Part shown: positions 31,973 through 44,074 of the stretch, piece after piece
How the letters are laid out: each line of letters opens with the position of its first letter
Numbering within the stretch: the first letter of the stretch is position 1
Assembly (NCBI GenBank): GCA_033398695.1
Contig: CM065802.1
Span: 166,899,965-166,963,964, forward strand
Origin: Orobanche coerulescens
Lineage: Eukaryota; Streptophyta; Magnoliopsida; Lamiales; Orobanchaceae
Reading direction: 5' to 3'
Length of the DNA stretch: 64,000 bases
Notes under the pieces: model-generated
The model's input: only the letters and a program-made list of their open reading frames with translations
The model's database searches: none
Told to the model about the DNA's origin: nothing
Program-made: the position numbers and the translations under genes

Positions 31973-32864
31973 CAGTGGACTCGTGTTTGTAAAAGGAAAA
32001 GTGTATGGGGTGGGAGATGTGTACTTAGGTAGAGCAAAAGGAACACATTCAAGAGTCATTTTTGTTAACACTTGTCAAAAAGTGTCATTTCTCATGGATG
32101 GACCAACTGGAGCTATCCTCACCAGGGCCGATCCTGTGCCTGACGGTGCCTTAGGCAGAAATTCAAAAATAGGCTCTCAAAATTTAGAAAATATGCAAAA
32201 GCAATGCAAAAATGATAGACTACGAAAATTAAAACTAAGTTAACACTTGAAAAAATAATTTCTTCTAGCTCTTTGAGTTTTATTAATTATAATTTATATT
32301 ATTTGTTTTGTAAACATTATTTTGAATTTTTTTATTGAAAAGTATCTAATTTAATAACAAATACATTTAACTCATTATAACTAACCCAAAAAGAAATGAT
32401 TTCTACATTGTTTCTGTATTTAACATTAAAATAAATAAAAAGAATAGTGTGATTTCCCTTACTCGTTCAATTATTTTAAAGTACAACAAAAATAATATTT
32501 TTTTATTATTGAATGAATAACAAGTAGAAAAGAATATATATATATATATTTATTTATATATGCAAACAATGTATATTACAAAATAAATAAAGCAGATGAC
32601 AAAATAGAAGGAAAATTAATATAAAGGACCCATTATAAATATATATTAGAAAAGAATATATATTTTTTGTTTGTATATTATAAAAAAATAGAAGTAGATA
32701 ACAAAATGTAAGGAAAATAAAAAGTAGTCTGGTGTGGGTCGATCTCAAGATCAATGACTTTTAAAATATCTAATTTACCATTAGAGGGAGTCTCTTTTTG
32801 AGACATAAGAGACTCGTTATTATAGAAATTAGGTATGTTCGGTAATTATTTCGAAAAATAGTTT
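31973..32864. other. Region with possible transposon fragments
   Basis: A short open stretch at about 31980-32165 (GVGDVYLGRAKGTHSRV) looks protein-like and could be a fragment of a plant En/Spm-type transposon protein, but I am not sure. CAGGGCCGATCCTG at 32123, with GCCTTAGGCAGAAATTC after it, resembles the start of plant hAT elements; no matching right end was found. The rest is A/T-rich and featureless. Confidence 0.3.
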
Positions 32865-33120
32865 AAATGGGTAAGAGACCGGTTATTAGAGATATGAGGT
32901 CTCTTTGAATTTTTTAATATTTATTATATAAAGCATAAGAGAGATATTTTCACACCTGATAGGTCTCTTTGATTTTTTTAATATTTTTTATTATAAAACC
33001 TGAGAGAGCCGATTTTCCACCTAACGGGGCTCTTTGAATTTTTAAATATTTTTATTATAAAACTTGAGAGAGCCGTTTGCATACCTAACGGTTCTCTTAT
33101 CATTTTTTTAAATATCAGCA
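32865..33120. repeat. Tandem array of hairpin units, about 63 bp
   Basis: About four units containing GAGAGAGCCG...CGGCTCTC-like inverted arms followed by TTTGAATTTTTTAATATTTATTATAAAAC. Units begin near 32870, 32938, 33001 and 33065. The hairpin arms vary together (ACCGGT/GGTCTC in the first), suggesting that pairing may have been kept. Confidence 0.65.
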
Positions 33121-33450
33121 TAAATCTGCTTGATAATCCGTGATTATTTACACTATAAAAATGCATTCCAATAATTTATACCATATAGTCTCCAAAAATA
33201 TAAAAAGAAAACAAAAAAAAATGCTCTAACTATAATTTCCAAAGTCATACAAACTTCACATCAGTTGTAATCTCAAAAAAAATAAAAGTGATAAAAATAA
33301 TGCTCCAAAATTTAATCATTCACAACATTAATTGAAATTAAACATCCAAAAATAATGCTCTAATTATAATCTCCAAAGACAACTTTTACATCTATTGTAA
33401 TCTCCAAAAACATAAAAAAAAAAAAGACAAAATGATATTCCAAAGTCGAA

Positions 33451-34394
33451 TCATTCAAAATACTTGGGACTGAGTTCATTGAGTAACTTCATACCATCAT
33501 CTTTGTTTTCTTCATCCGCTTCATTCTCGTGTTTGAGCAAATATTCAACCCAAATATCCCTAATCTCATCAACTTGTTCTTCTGATGAATAAGTTGCTTC
33601 AGCAAAAAACTGAAAGAGGCACTAATAGTAAGAAACAAGGACACGCTAGTCATCAACGGAAACATCATAATATAATACACTCCAGAAATGAACAATAGAC
33701 ACACATCACAATACAAGCATAAACAAGAAAAGAAAATACACAATTTTCTCGTGTTTCTGATTTCTTGCTTCCATATCCTAGACAAGTCGGGCAACAAAAC
33801 ATAAAGAACAAAAAATACAGATTACTATATGGAGCATTTCTTAACTGATATTTCTTATATGGAGCAAAGAATTTAGGAAAAAATATCTAACTGACAAATA
33901 ATGAAAAATGCAGATTTACATGTATTATATGTAAATCTACATATCCAATATGTTGGCAGTACTGTTGTGGCTTCAACATTTGAAGCAGGTCATAGTTGAT
34001 GCACATTAAACATGTAATTTATGTAAAAAAGAGCACATATATGAGGTCAACGACTCAATTCAATGGTCGATAATTAGTACAATTCTTAAAGCCTTAATAC
34101 GCAACCTTCACAAAGGTCGTTTCCTTTACTTATGGGACAACTCATAATGTCATGATACCTGTGTTGAAAGCTTATGTTTCGAATACATAAGCAAACAACT
34201 ATTGAACTTCACAGAACTCATTCAAGCAATTTTAATAATCACTCATTCACAGCCATCATGAAATTTACAAAATGTACAGTATAAAAATGAATACCTGGTT
34301 AGAGATCCACAATACTCTTCTTTTCTAACATCTCGAGCATATAACGACACACATAGTATCCATAGTCCTTGTTGTTTTGAGGTTGACACAGACA
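33451..34394 (-). pseudogene. Ulp1-type (C48) cysteine protease fragment, two exons
   Basis: Exon 34394-34295 reads QPQNNKDYGYYVCRYMLE, matching the catalytic segment of transposon-associated Ulp1-like proteases (usually DCGYYV). The catalytic Cys is Tyr here (TAT for TGT). It ends with a TAA before the donor. Exon 33609-33451 reads EEQVDEIRDIWVEYLLKH, the typical C-terminal helix, and ends with TGA. Exon borders CTCTTTCAG| and CAG|GTATTC are good. Such domains are common in plant CACTA and some MULE transposons, so this is probably a transposon remnant rather than a host gene. Confidence 0.6.
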
Positions 34395-35152
34395 CTAAAA
34401 TAGAAGGAATTAAGGAAATACAAACCATCTAATGATTTTGTTATTGTATTAATGAAGTACATCATCATAGTATATATACGAATGAGTTTTAGAATCCAAA
34501 TGAAGTACATGTGGTTGCTTCCACCTAATTCTTGGATTCTTTTTTTATTTTCCTGACATCTTTTTGATTGATAATGCTAAATTTTATAATCCCCCAGTTT
34601 AGCAACTTCATGCGATTGAATGTATGTATGTCATGATATTCCCCATTTTATAATCCCCCATTTTTTTAGATTTGATTTTGAACTTTATCTTTTGTAATTT
34701 ATTGACATTAATGTATTTATGCATGTCATGATATTGATATTGCTTGGCTGTTGAAAATACGGTTTTTAAATGAGGAGGTGACAAACAATTAATTTTCACA
34801 GAAGGTGCGTTTTGGATTGCGAGTGGAGGACTGTATCGGAATATCATTTGTAATTCAGCATTTCTTGAAGATTCTTATGTTCAACACTTTATTGCGAGAA
34901 TACTTGTAATTCTTCCTTGAATAAAATCGCAGACAAAATCCTAAAATTCACACATTCTTAACAATCAAAGGAAAGAGTTATAAAAACCATATATCAATAC
35001 GTGGAGACGTGGCCCAAAAGCCGGTAATCGTATATTCTAAGGGCCATGCCTTCTGAAAAACATTAAGAATTTAATGATAATTTAGGTTTCAACCTGGCTA
35101 TCAGGCAACACGCGCGCACACACACACACACACAAAGGAATTAGGTATTTAC
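34395..35152. other. No gene seen
   Basis: A/T-rich sequence between gene fragments. CCCCCA-containing words TATAATCCCCCA recur at about 34588 and 34651. A short (CA)n lies at about 35117-35135. Probably intron or transposon filler. Confidence 0.4.
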
Positions 35153-35835
35153 CGATTCTAGTAGCTGGCCAATGCTGACAATATGCGACACCGAAGGAGA
35201 TGCAGAAGCAGGCAACTTGGGAATGAACCGAGATATATCGACAATTGGCGGTATGCTCATTGCATCATCTTCAACTATGGAATTTCCCAATAGTTCCTTT
35301 ATAGAGGCAAAATCCTAGTAAACACCTTTCTCGTTCTCACTCGAGAATAGGTAGGGCCGTCCAATTAAAAGATTTCTTTTTCAATTAACAGTTGGCTGAA
35401 ATCGGCCAATAATCAAATTATTTTGGTTCGGTTAGGGGTTAAATGTTTTAAAAATATTTCATTATGGTTTAATTTAGTTCGAAAATTATTCGTGATTATA
35501 CATATCAAGACAATTTTATTCAAGAAAATATCGGTTAACTCGGTTAACCAACAGATTTAACCGAAATGCTTCTCGGCTAACTTAATTTAGTAAATACAAT
35601 TCATGTTCGGTTAATGATTTTACCAATCAGAAAATCCGATGACCTGTCCTACAAATAGGTTCCAAATCAGTGCGCAACTAACTATCCATCAATGCTTGGG
35701 GTCTGAAGTAAAGTCCCTTATCGCATCAAACGATTGTGATCCTTTGGAGTCTGAAGCCCTTTGGATGTGATCCATCTCAAGCATTGGTTGTGGGCCGAAC
35801 ATGAAAGATTCATCAGGTACAAATCCTTTTGATAG
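35153..35835 (-). pseudogene. Exons of an unidentified plant gene
   Basis: Exon 35314-35153 encodes 54 residues including SIPPIVDISRFIPKL and ends in a Ser-rich helix (VSIGQLLES), with clean borders TACTAG|GA and TCG|GTAAAT. Exon from 35835 (acceptor TATGCAG|) encodes GFVPDESFMFGPQPMLEM, then runs to a stop near 35690. Codon usage and borders look like real host exons. I do not recognise the protein. A MITE sits between the two parts. Confidence 0.5.
35353..35653. mobile_element. hAT-like MITE, about 300 bp
   Basis: Flanked by AATAGGT on both sides (35346-35352 and 35654-35660). The ends are imperfect inverted repeats (AGGGCCGTC and GACCTGTCCT). The interior has GGTTCGGTTA and TCGGTTAACTCGGTTAACC words common in plant hAT MITEs. 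Confidence 0.55.
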
Positions 35836-35973
35836 CTGCATAGCAATGTCTTATCTCAAATTTTAGAAAACAAAAAATTTTCACCATAAAGAGCTTTCTT
35901 CTCACAACAGTGAGAAACTGGGTATCAAGAAAATATACCTATGAATGAAGTTCATAGGAGATTATCATCATAC

Positions 35974-36523
35974 TGTAAAAGTAAAGACTGTTGTTGGAAA
36001 GCTGCTCTCCTTGTAGTTGTGGGGGATAAAGGGTGAAATCTGACGACATACTATTTTTAGAGCTGGATCAGGTTCACCTTTCATTGAATAGATAAAGATG
36101 ATTATATGAAATAAGGTTCCATGAGTTTGAGGCACTTGACTAAAAGAATATGATAAAAAAATATTACAAGATTACCATTGTATACAATCCAAGCTCTTGG
36201 ATACAATGCATGGTAAGTGGAGTTTTGCCCACTATATTCCAGTCCCAAGATCCTATCCCAGAATCGGAACCGTCACTGTTTATCCACATTACTTAGAAGC
36301 ATAGAATATCGATTTTCAAGAATTAAAATTCACATAGAGAGTTCATCTACAAATCAACTGATGAAAGTAGCTTTTCACATAGAACAACATATAAAGAAAG
36401 GTAATAAGATGCTGGAAACAATAAAATGGATATACATACACAACGCTCTTACTTTATAATTTCTGGGTTTTTTGGGCAGAGCACACTAAAAAACTTTTTG
36501 CCATCCGGTCGTGATACAAATAC
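35974..36523 (-). pseudogene. Fragment of a GBA2-like non-lysosomal glucosylceramidase gene
   Basis: Three consecutive exons with introns retained: 36523-36453 (VFVSRPDGKKFFSVLCPKNP), 36275-36176 (DGSDSGIGSWDWN, then NSTYHALYPRAW) and 36077-35974 ([20 protein letters not shown]). They match the N-terminal (GBA2_N-type) domain of plant glucosylceramidases, which cleave glucosylceramide at membranes. A one-base deletion between DWN and NSTY shifts the frame. Neither the first exons nor the catalytic domain is nearby. Kept introns point to copying at the DNA level, as by a Helitron or Pack-type transposon, or to a relic of a local gene. Confidence 0.75.
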
Positions 36524-37242
36524 CTGAATAGAGTAGAGATATGCTAAGGGTGTATATATACAATATATACCTTCATTTATAAACTAAAACTGTAGGCAAG
36601 AGTACTGCAATTGGATAACTATATTTTGCTGACACATACTAATGATAATGACAATGTCATGATGACTTTGCAGTTTGCACAAAAAAATTAGAAGTGAAAT
36701 AGTAGAAAACCTCATAATGTTCAATCTAATGGGAATTTCGTGGAAAAAATTATACGATCTTCCTCCCACATAAAGAGCTCATCCTGAACAATGTATAATT
36801 TCTTCAATTTAGTTAAAGGATGAAAACTATTTTTAAACCATATGTTATTGTTTTTTAATTATTTTTATTTGTGGTACAAACTATTCTTGAATCAGTCTCC
36901 TACGGTCTTCAGCTTTGGAGACGTCGGTTCGTTTTTGTAGCTGAAGTCAACAATGATTTTTGGTTCAGAAGACTGTTGTTAGATCATTTACATGAGAAAA
37001 CAACCAACTACATATAACACAAAAATGGTTTAGTCTATTTGCATATTTATAAAAAACATATATCCCTCCAAATTTCTGCATATCACACACATTCATGAAA
37101 TTATAAAACAATGTTACAAAAAAAAAATGCAGGTACGGAAGAGCAAAATTAAATGCTACATACGCCTCTTTTGGGGCAAACCCCAATGATTAACTTTAGA
37201 TGCACTCATTTGTCAAGTTAATAGGTAATCAAGCTTCGGTGC
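36524..37242. other. No gene seen
   Basis: A/T-rich sequence with no convincing exon. It is bounded on the right by the TGTAATATCCGG start of LTR E. Confidence 0.4.
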
Positions 37243-38944
37243 TGTAATATCCGGAACTTCTACTACCATTGTTTAATATTGTTTTATCCGAGTTATATTG
37301 TACAGCGTGGAATCTGTACAGTATAGATAAAATAAATGAAGGACTGAGATGTCAATATAGGTATAATTGTCGTACTTGGTCGACAATTGTATTAGAGAAT
37401 ATAGTGCGTCATGTATACGTATCCAGTATGTCGAGACGGACGAGTAAAGTTGGAAATGGCTAAGTATAACATTATTAGCGCACGTTAATAATCACGAGTA
37501 GCACACGCTATCGTGCAGGTTTAGCGCACGCTACGGACATAACTTAGCGCACGCTAGTGCAGAACAGATCAGGAGGAATCTATGTGTGGACCAGGCCACT
37601 TTCGGCGCATGTTCTGAGTAGTCAACTGATGTTTGTCGAAAAGCATACGCTAATGCCTGTTGTTAGCGCATGCTAATATCAGATCGGTCAACAAGGAATC
37701 TTGGCTTTATTGGTTGCTTTCGGCATGTGGGGTCACGAGCATATTCGGGGTAGGTCCAGACTGTAGTAAGTCAACTTCGGATAGCGCAGCTAAGGGAAAG
37801 GACTTGCGTACGCTAGACATGATGTTTTACATACGTTAATACATGGGCATTACATACGTAAGCTAGTTTACGAAGCAAGGCAGTAGCCTCTGGGCTGCGA
37901 TAGCACACGCTAACAAAGTCAGTAAGCGCACGCTAAACATGAGATGTTAGCGCATGCTAGTAATGTATTCTATATAAGGGGATAGACGGGTGTTTTGGAG
38001 CATTTTGTTCATTTCTTTCACTCGATCGAGAGAGAACTTTGGGAGGTACTTGAGGTCCATAAACACTCCGAGATGATGATCTTTATCAAGATTAAAGATG
38101 GAAATTATGGATTAAAGCCTTGTTCTTTAAATCATTGGCGATTCTTGGAAATGGATTCAACCTTGGAAATCAATCCATTCCTTCAAAAAGGTAATCACTC
38201 TTTGGATTTCGCTTGGATTGATTATTGATGTTCTTGAGTTGATGATTATCATATATTCGAGTTGATGAGCATGATAACGAGTTGGATTACCGAACTAAGT
38301 TAGTGTTGTTATCAATATATGAGTATTGATATGTTTCGTATGGTTTTGGATGGAATTCAAGAGATATGTTGATGTAATTCCCTTCTTCAATTTAGATTTT
38401 TGATGTTTTGTCGTTGGTTACTTCGCATGGTAACGATTATGGTGGTGCTGTTGTGATTCTTGAAGTTATATGAATTATATGTCGAAGGACATGATGAATA
38501 AGGATTTTTAGATGTTAGAACACATCGGATTATGTCATTTTATGGATTATGAACGTGAATTCGGATAAATCGTGTTCTTGAAGAACGATTGAATTATATA
38601 TGTCATGATTGTTATGAATAAGAACTGAAAATTGGAAAGGTTACGAACGATTTTGGAATATGATTATTCATGATCATAATCGGTAAATTGTTCTATGAAT
38701 TTACCAAATATGAACAAGAAGGAATCTTGTTGATTCGTATTTAAAGATTAAAGTTGGAATCGAATATGTTATGAAATCCTTAATATCGAGATGAGTTGAT
38801 CATTGATATGATGGAAGTGTTAGACAATGCTTGGAATGCATGCCACTGCATAGCATTAGCGCACGCTAAGCTTACTAGCTAGCGCACGCTAACGGGAGCG
38901 ACTTAGCGCACGCTACGTTATGCGTTTAACGTGCGCTAAGTAGG
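37243..38944 (+). repeat. LTR of element E, truncated by element F
   Basis: Plus-strand LTR start TGTAATATCCGG, a palindrome array, TATA box CTATATAAG (37970-37978), a leader with donor AAAG|GTAATC at 38191, and a second palindrome cluster at 38857-38940. Element F begins at 38945, so the rest of E lies beyond the window. No coding sequence. Confidence 0.75.
37476..37963 (+). promoter_or_regulatory. Palindrome array of LTR E
   Basis: Scattered TAGCGCACGCTA-type palindromes, several decayed (TAGCACACGCTA, TTACATACGTTA). They end just before the TATA box at 37970. Confidence 0.7.
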
Positions 38945-41900
38945 TGTAACACCCCCAGAATATGACCGGGAATGTCACACGCCGTAGACCCTTATCACAA
39001 GGATCTACCAGGCTAAACTCCGAAAGACTACTCAATGATTGACCGACCGGGGTCAAAATTTAATACAAAGCACACCGACAAGGTCATAAACCAAATCAGA
39101 AACTAACGACATTCATATTACAATGACAACAATAAACTTGAACACAGAAAAGAATGACAACTCAATTTAATAAATGATAACTACACCCATGCAGGGGTGA
39201 ATACTCGAACGACAGAGAAATACCGACCAAAATGAAACAAAAGAAAAGACTCTGACTCTGGTGTGATTAGCATCGTCGTCTTCCATCTTCTTCCAAGCCA
39301 ATCCCGTGACTGCTCCCGAGCTGCCAAAACCTGAGCGCATAACAGGCACCCACCCCCCAAAAACTCGGGGGTTAGCAAACTGGAATTTTGCTAGTGCAAG
39401 TACATAATATACAAGATATACGAACAGTAACAACACAAAATTCAACCGCCGTGAAGCCTTAACACAAACCATACATTCCCATAGTCAACACAGAATAACA
39501 CTCGCATAGACAAGGTGAAAGATAATCACATAGTCATATTCTCTTTACGGAACATAACACCAATGAGACTTTAAACGAGCCCAAGGAGTCAGAAAAATCC
39601 CTTTTGTAAAAGGAAAAGTATTTTGATAAGATAGTTTGCAAATAGTATTATTGACTCGGGTCGTCTTGGGGTTTTGAAAATCGATTAGGAACACTTTTGG
39701 AAAATAATTTAAAAAGCTCTCGGGTCCTTGACCCCACATATGGAAAACCATTACACGAAAGCCATATCACGTTATTCGGGGTCCTCGACCCAACTTATAT
39801 ATCACTGTCACAAACGAAATCAATACAACATCTCATACACGAAAGCCATATCACGTTATTCGGGGTCCTCGACCCAACTTATATATCACTGTCACAAACG
39901 AAATCAATACAACATCTCACAGGGTTCTCAACCCAATCCAAATAACATCATCACGAGATCAAACATCTCAACATTTCACAGGGTCCTCGACCCGATACAC
40001 AGAATGGCACCACAACACAATCAAAGGCACAATCTCTCATTCGACATATCCTGCTCAAGACCCCCGATTAATTAACCCTCGGAGATTTCGTCAAACCTCC
40101 TTGGTTAATTAACCCTGATACCAACGATTTAAAAATAATTTGAAACAAGCTTTCCAAAAACACGAATCGCGGTCTATATCAAGACAAACATTTAAAAGTG
40201 AGTTGAAAGAATTTGAGATACGAACATCGTTAGGTAACGGGGTCTTAGCTATCACTCGAATACCCGTAACCAATAAGCCTGCCAGGCGCCTCCATTGCGC
40301 ACCTGTGCACCGGCGTTCACTCCACTATGTCGGCCGCTCCTTGAACATGTCACTGCGCCGGCGATCACTCCCGCAAGAGCCGCCCCTTGACACACGCATT
40401 ATGTAACACCGGCGTTCACCACCCATATGGAGCCGCACATTGCAGCGTACACCAGGCCGGAGTGCACGCCCCGCCCTCAGAGGTTCCCGGATATGACGTT
40501 TCTCACAACAAGTTTCCACATTATTTCAAACATCAAGCACACAGACAAACATCACAACAATTTTCAACTCGGTACATCAAGTCACACAATTTCTCCGCCA
40601 GTCCATAACCACACAAATAAACAATAACACGCATGTTATCAATAAAACTCAATCAACACCGCACATATATCTCTATATTGCGACTCAACCGAATATATAT
40701 ATATATTTATATATATATATATATATATAGATAGATATATAGATATATATATAACCTTACTATATTATATGAATAACTATAGTTCGTCCATCAACCCAAG
40801 TTGAGTACGTTAACTAGTGTTAGCATTCATCACTCGTCGATCACCGACATAAGCATATATATCAATATACGTATATACATACATATATTTAACATATAAC
40901 TATATATAAATACATATATATATATACATACATATATATATATATACACATATATACATCCGTATAAACTCATACACTTCGACAACATTGATTTCACGCA
41001 ATTACAATTCGTATATCGAGGTACTTGCCTTGGTAATACGACGCAAAGGAAACGACGAAGGAATAGGTTTCGGTCCGAACAATCCTCTCAAATCCGACCC
41101 TAACACAATAATTATATACAATCAATCTCAACATCATGAATACGAAGAAATTCCTCCTAGTTCTACCCGTTGGGACAATTCATCGAACATCAAGAGTGCA
41201 TAGGGAATTGAAATCGGTCAACGGTGAATTAATGGGATTTCATCCCATCCAATAACAAGGGAACCAAGGGTCACGAGTATACTATCGAAATATAACAACA
41301 ACATCGGTTAAATCGGATTAAAAGACAAGATCACCACCAAACCCTCCCCAAATTCATACTAGGGTTATAGGAGATCTTACCTTGATTCAAAGCCGAACAA
41401 TAGATGATTTGGTGTTGTGGTGATGATATGATGCTAAGTCATACTTCCCAAACGGTGTTTGGATGAAAATCTGATGAACCCTCGCCTTGGAAAATCGCCC
41501 CGACGTGAAGAAGAGAAGAGGAATGAGAAAATGGGTGAATTTCGCTGGAAAAACGCAGTTATAGGTTGACTGCTATGTGTGCCGCGGCCCAGCCGAAGTG
41601 TGCCGCGGCACAGGGCCAAAAATTGCGCCCAGTGAACGGCAGACCGCTCTGTGTGCCGCGGCCCAGCCGAAGTGTGCCGCGGCACAGGGCCAAAAATTGC
41701 GCCCAGTGACTCGGCAGTGTGCCGCGGCCCTGCCGGCATGTGCCGCGGCACACGGTACAGACTGCTCGGCCAGAAACTGGACAATGTGTGTGCCGCGGCG
41801 CACATTCCTTGTGCCGCGGCCCACAACCCCCTTGGGTCCCAAAATGATGAAAAATGATCCGGGAAGAGAATAAAAGCAATAGGAAACGATATTTGGGAAA

Positions 41901-42008
41901 CAATAACACGAAATGGAAGTACGGAAACCCCAAAACGGTGGTTCCAAGTAATGATTACAAGGTTCGTCCAACAAGAATATCAACGCCCGGCTGTCGTGGC
42001 CTGACGAC
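38945..42008 (-). repeat. 3' LTR of F, main segment
   Basis: Starts (plus view) TGTAACACCCCCAGAATATGACC. It contains a putative leader intron (41380-39331, minus; donor AAG|GTAAGATC, acceptor GCTCAG|GTTTTG), a CCCCC-hairpin near the acceptor, 84-bp repeats (39754-39916), AT microsatellites (40690-40755, 40900-40950), TATA (41565-41558) and the palindrome array. The 84-bp unit is present twice here but once in the 5' LTR (about 62700-62780). Confidence 0.88.
41558..41823 (-). promoter_or_regulatory. Paired palindromes at 21-bp spacing and TATA, LTR F
   Basis: TGTGCCGCGGCACA-type palindromes occur as four pairs starting at 41578/41599, 41652/41673, 41718/41739 and 41789/41810; the spacing inside each pair is 21 bp every time. 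On the minus strand they precede CTATAACT (41565-41558), a possible TATA box. Confidence 0.8.
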
Positions 42009-43110
42009 TGTAACACCCCCAATCCACTCAGGGATATTACACGCCGTAGACCCTTTCCTCAAGGATCTACCAGGCTGGTAAACAACGTCAAACATCTCAA
42101 CAATGCCTTTAAGGCTAAAATGACTCAGTAGACCGATTTGGTCTTTCAAAAAAATACATACAACTCAAACTCATTACATGCCCACGCAGGGGTCGAATAC
42201 AACACACTCCCGTATAATGGGAAAGAAATACTACATCGGAGATAAAATACAACTAAACCAATACGACATCAACGGGTCCTCGTGTGATTAGTATCGTTCA
42301 TCTTTCATCATCCTTCATGCCGACCCTGTGCTCTGCTCCAAAACCTGAATGCAATACAGACATCCACCCCCCGAATACTCGGGGGTTAGCAAAACTCCAC
42401 TGTTTTGCTAGTGCAAGTATAAAATACGAAAACGAGCCATACATATCATACTCCACGGAACATGTTAATCGTAAACATACTTCCCGAGGTAAATCACTTA
42501 ATCGAAACGGTTAACTCGAAAGATAGGGGTAAACCCAATATACATCTTGTGGAAACATTTTACGATATCAGGAGGTTTGAAAACATTTGGGATTGTAAGA
42601 ATTCTCAAACCTTTCAAAAACATTTAGGGACATATCCCAAAAGTCATTTTCCCAAAACGTAAATTCGATAACAACAAATGGGGTCCACGACCCGATCATA
42701 CCATAACAACCTATTTCCACAGATTATTCGCGTCCCGTGCTAGCAAGCCACGGACCTCAGATGCTCCCGTAGAACAAACCCGAGTGAATAACCCACAGGG
42801 AAACTATATCAAATCACATGTCACCGTAACCGCAGTCACGTGACTACAAGCACATATACGTACATAATCAAACCACAACCATAAGTTATCCCAGCATCGC
42901 ACTAACAAGCCACGAACCTCGGAGTCCCCGCAAGACATACCCGATGATAACCCCACAAGTTATCTCGGCATCGGGCTAACAAGCCACGAACCTCGGAGTC
43001 CCCGCAAGACATACCCGGATTGGATAACCCTACGGTCACGCCCGACCCATACTAGCAAGTATGGATCCCGGAGATTCAACAATCCTACCCGGAGGCACAT
43101 CACATACATC
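42009..43110 (-). repeat. 3' LTR of G, left segment
   Basis: TGTAACACCCCCAATCCACTC, U5 side. It contains acceptor TTCAG|GTTTTGG at 42345 (minus), the CCCCCGA-ATAC-TCGGGGG hairpin at about 42370-42388 and a minisatellite with GCTAACAAGCCACGAACCTC units (about 42720-43090). Interrupted at CATC by element H. Confidence 0.88.
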
Positions 43111-43816
43111 TGTAATATCTGCAAATTTTCGATTTTCGGTAAATTTTTTTTTCGGCCAAAGTCCATTTTGACGACTCGCTTTTGACCGTTTCGTCATTCG
43201 GAGAATATTTAATTCTGCACTTTTTGTCATCCGAGTTCGTTTCGGTGCTGCTTTGTTGAGTTCCGTGCTTTTTAGCGACTTGTCCGCGCTTGAGTTCGGT
43301 TCTTGCGAATCTCGTTCGAAACTGTCGTTTGGGGTTTTTCGTAAGTTTATTTAACGTTGTTATACGTGTTGTGAGCTTCGGTTTGATTATTAGTTGTCGT
43401 ATGGTGATTTTCGGGCATTTGGGCCATTTTCGTAATTTCCCAAAGTTTGGGGTAATTACCTTCCGTTGTCGAATTTTGAGCCTTCGGGTGGTCGGAATCG
43501 TGTGTTCTACTAGCTCATAGATTCGTCTTTGTGAGTACTTCGTAACCGTATCTTCGGTTCGTATTCAGGTTCGGGTTTCGGTGTCGTTTTGTTGAATTCA
43601 GGATTACTAAACGACTTTTCTAAGTATGAGTTCGACTTTGTTAGATCACCATTAATTTTTGGTAACTCCAAAAATTCTGAATCTTTGCAATATTATAGAG
43701 CATCGAGTTAGCTTCCCAATGGTTCAAACGGTGAGTCAATCAGAGTCCGGACGAGAGAGTTATGGTCGTTTTAGCTCACCCGCTCGTTTTTGGCCGATCA
43801 CTGCCGGCCGAACTCG

Positions 43817-44074
43817 GCCATGTCGTCCGACACGGCCCGTGCCGTACTCGTCCGGATAAGCCAGAAGTCTCTGTCTCAGGACCCGACCGTGTCGTCCGAC
43901 ACGGCCCGTGCTGCATTTCGTCCGGAATGCCGGACCGATCGCTGACACGCCCGACCGTGTTCCGTGACACGGTCGAGTCGTGCCGAGTCATTGTCGGACG
44001 GGTCACTATCGGGCGACGCGACCGTGTCTAGCAGGACACGGTCGAGTCCCCGCCGCCATGGTCGGCTATTTAAG
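43817..44074 (+). promoter_or_regulatory. Palindrome array and TATA, 5' LTR of H
   Basis: CCGTGTCGTCCGACACGG (43887-43904) and variants at 43817-43837, 43954-43973 and 44019-44042: long inverted arms built on CCGTGTC/GACACGG. The TATA-like CTATTTAAG follows at 44066. The arms are longer and spacing is wider than in the other families. Confidence 0.75.

Noticed and set aside
32123..32760. A complete hAT transposon starting CAGGGCCGATCCTG
   Set aside because: Only the left end resembles a hAT terminus. No inverted right end or target duplication could be found.
41434..42022. Several overlapping ORFs with repeated PRHTSAGPRHT-like or CRGPAEVCRGT peptides
   Set aside because: They are produced on both strands by the TGTGCCGCGGCACA palindromes, which lack stops in every frame; not a protein repeat.
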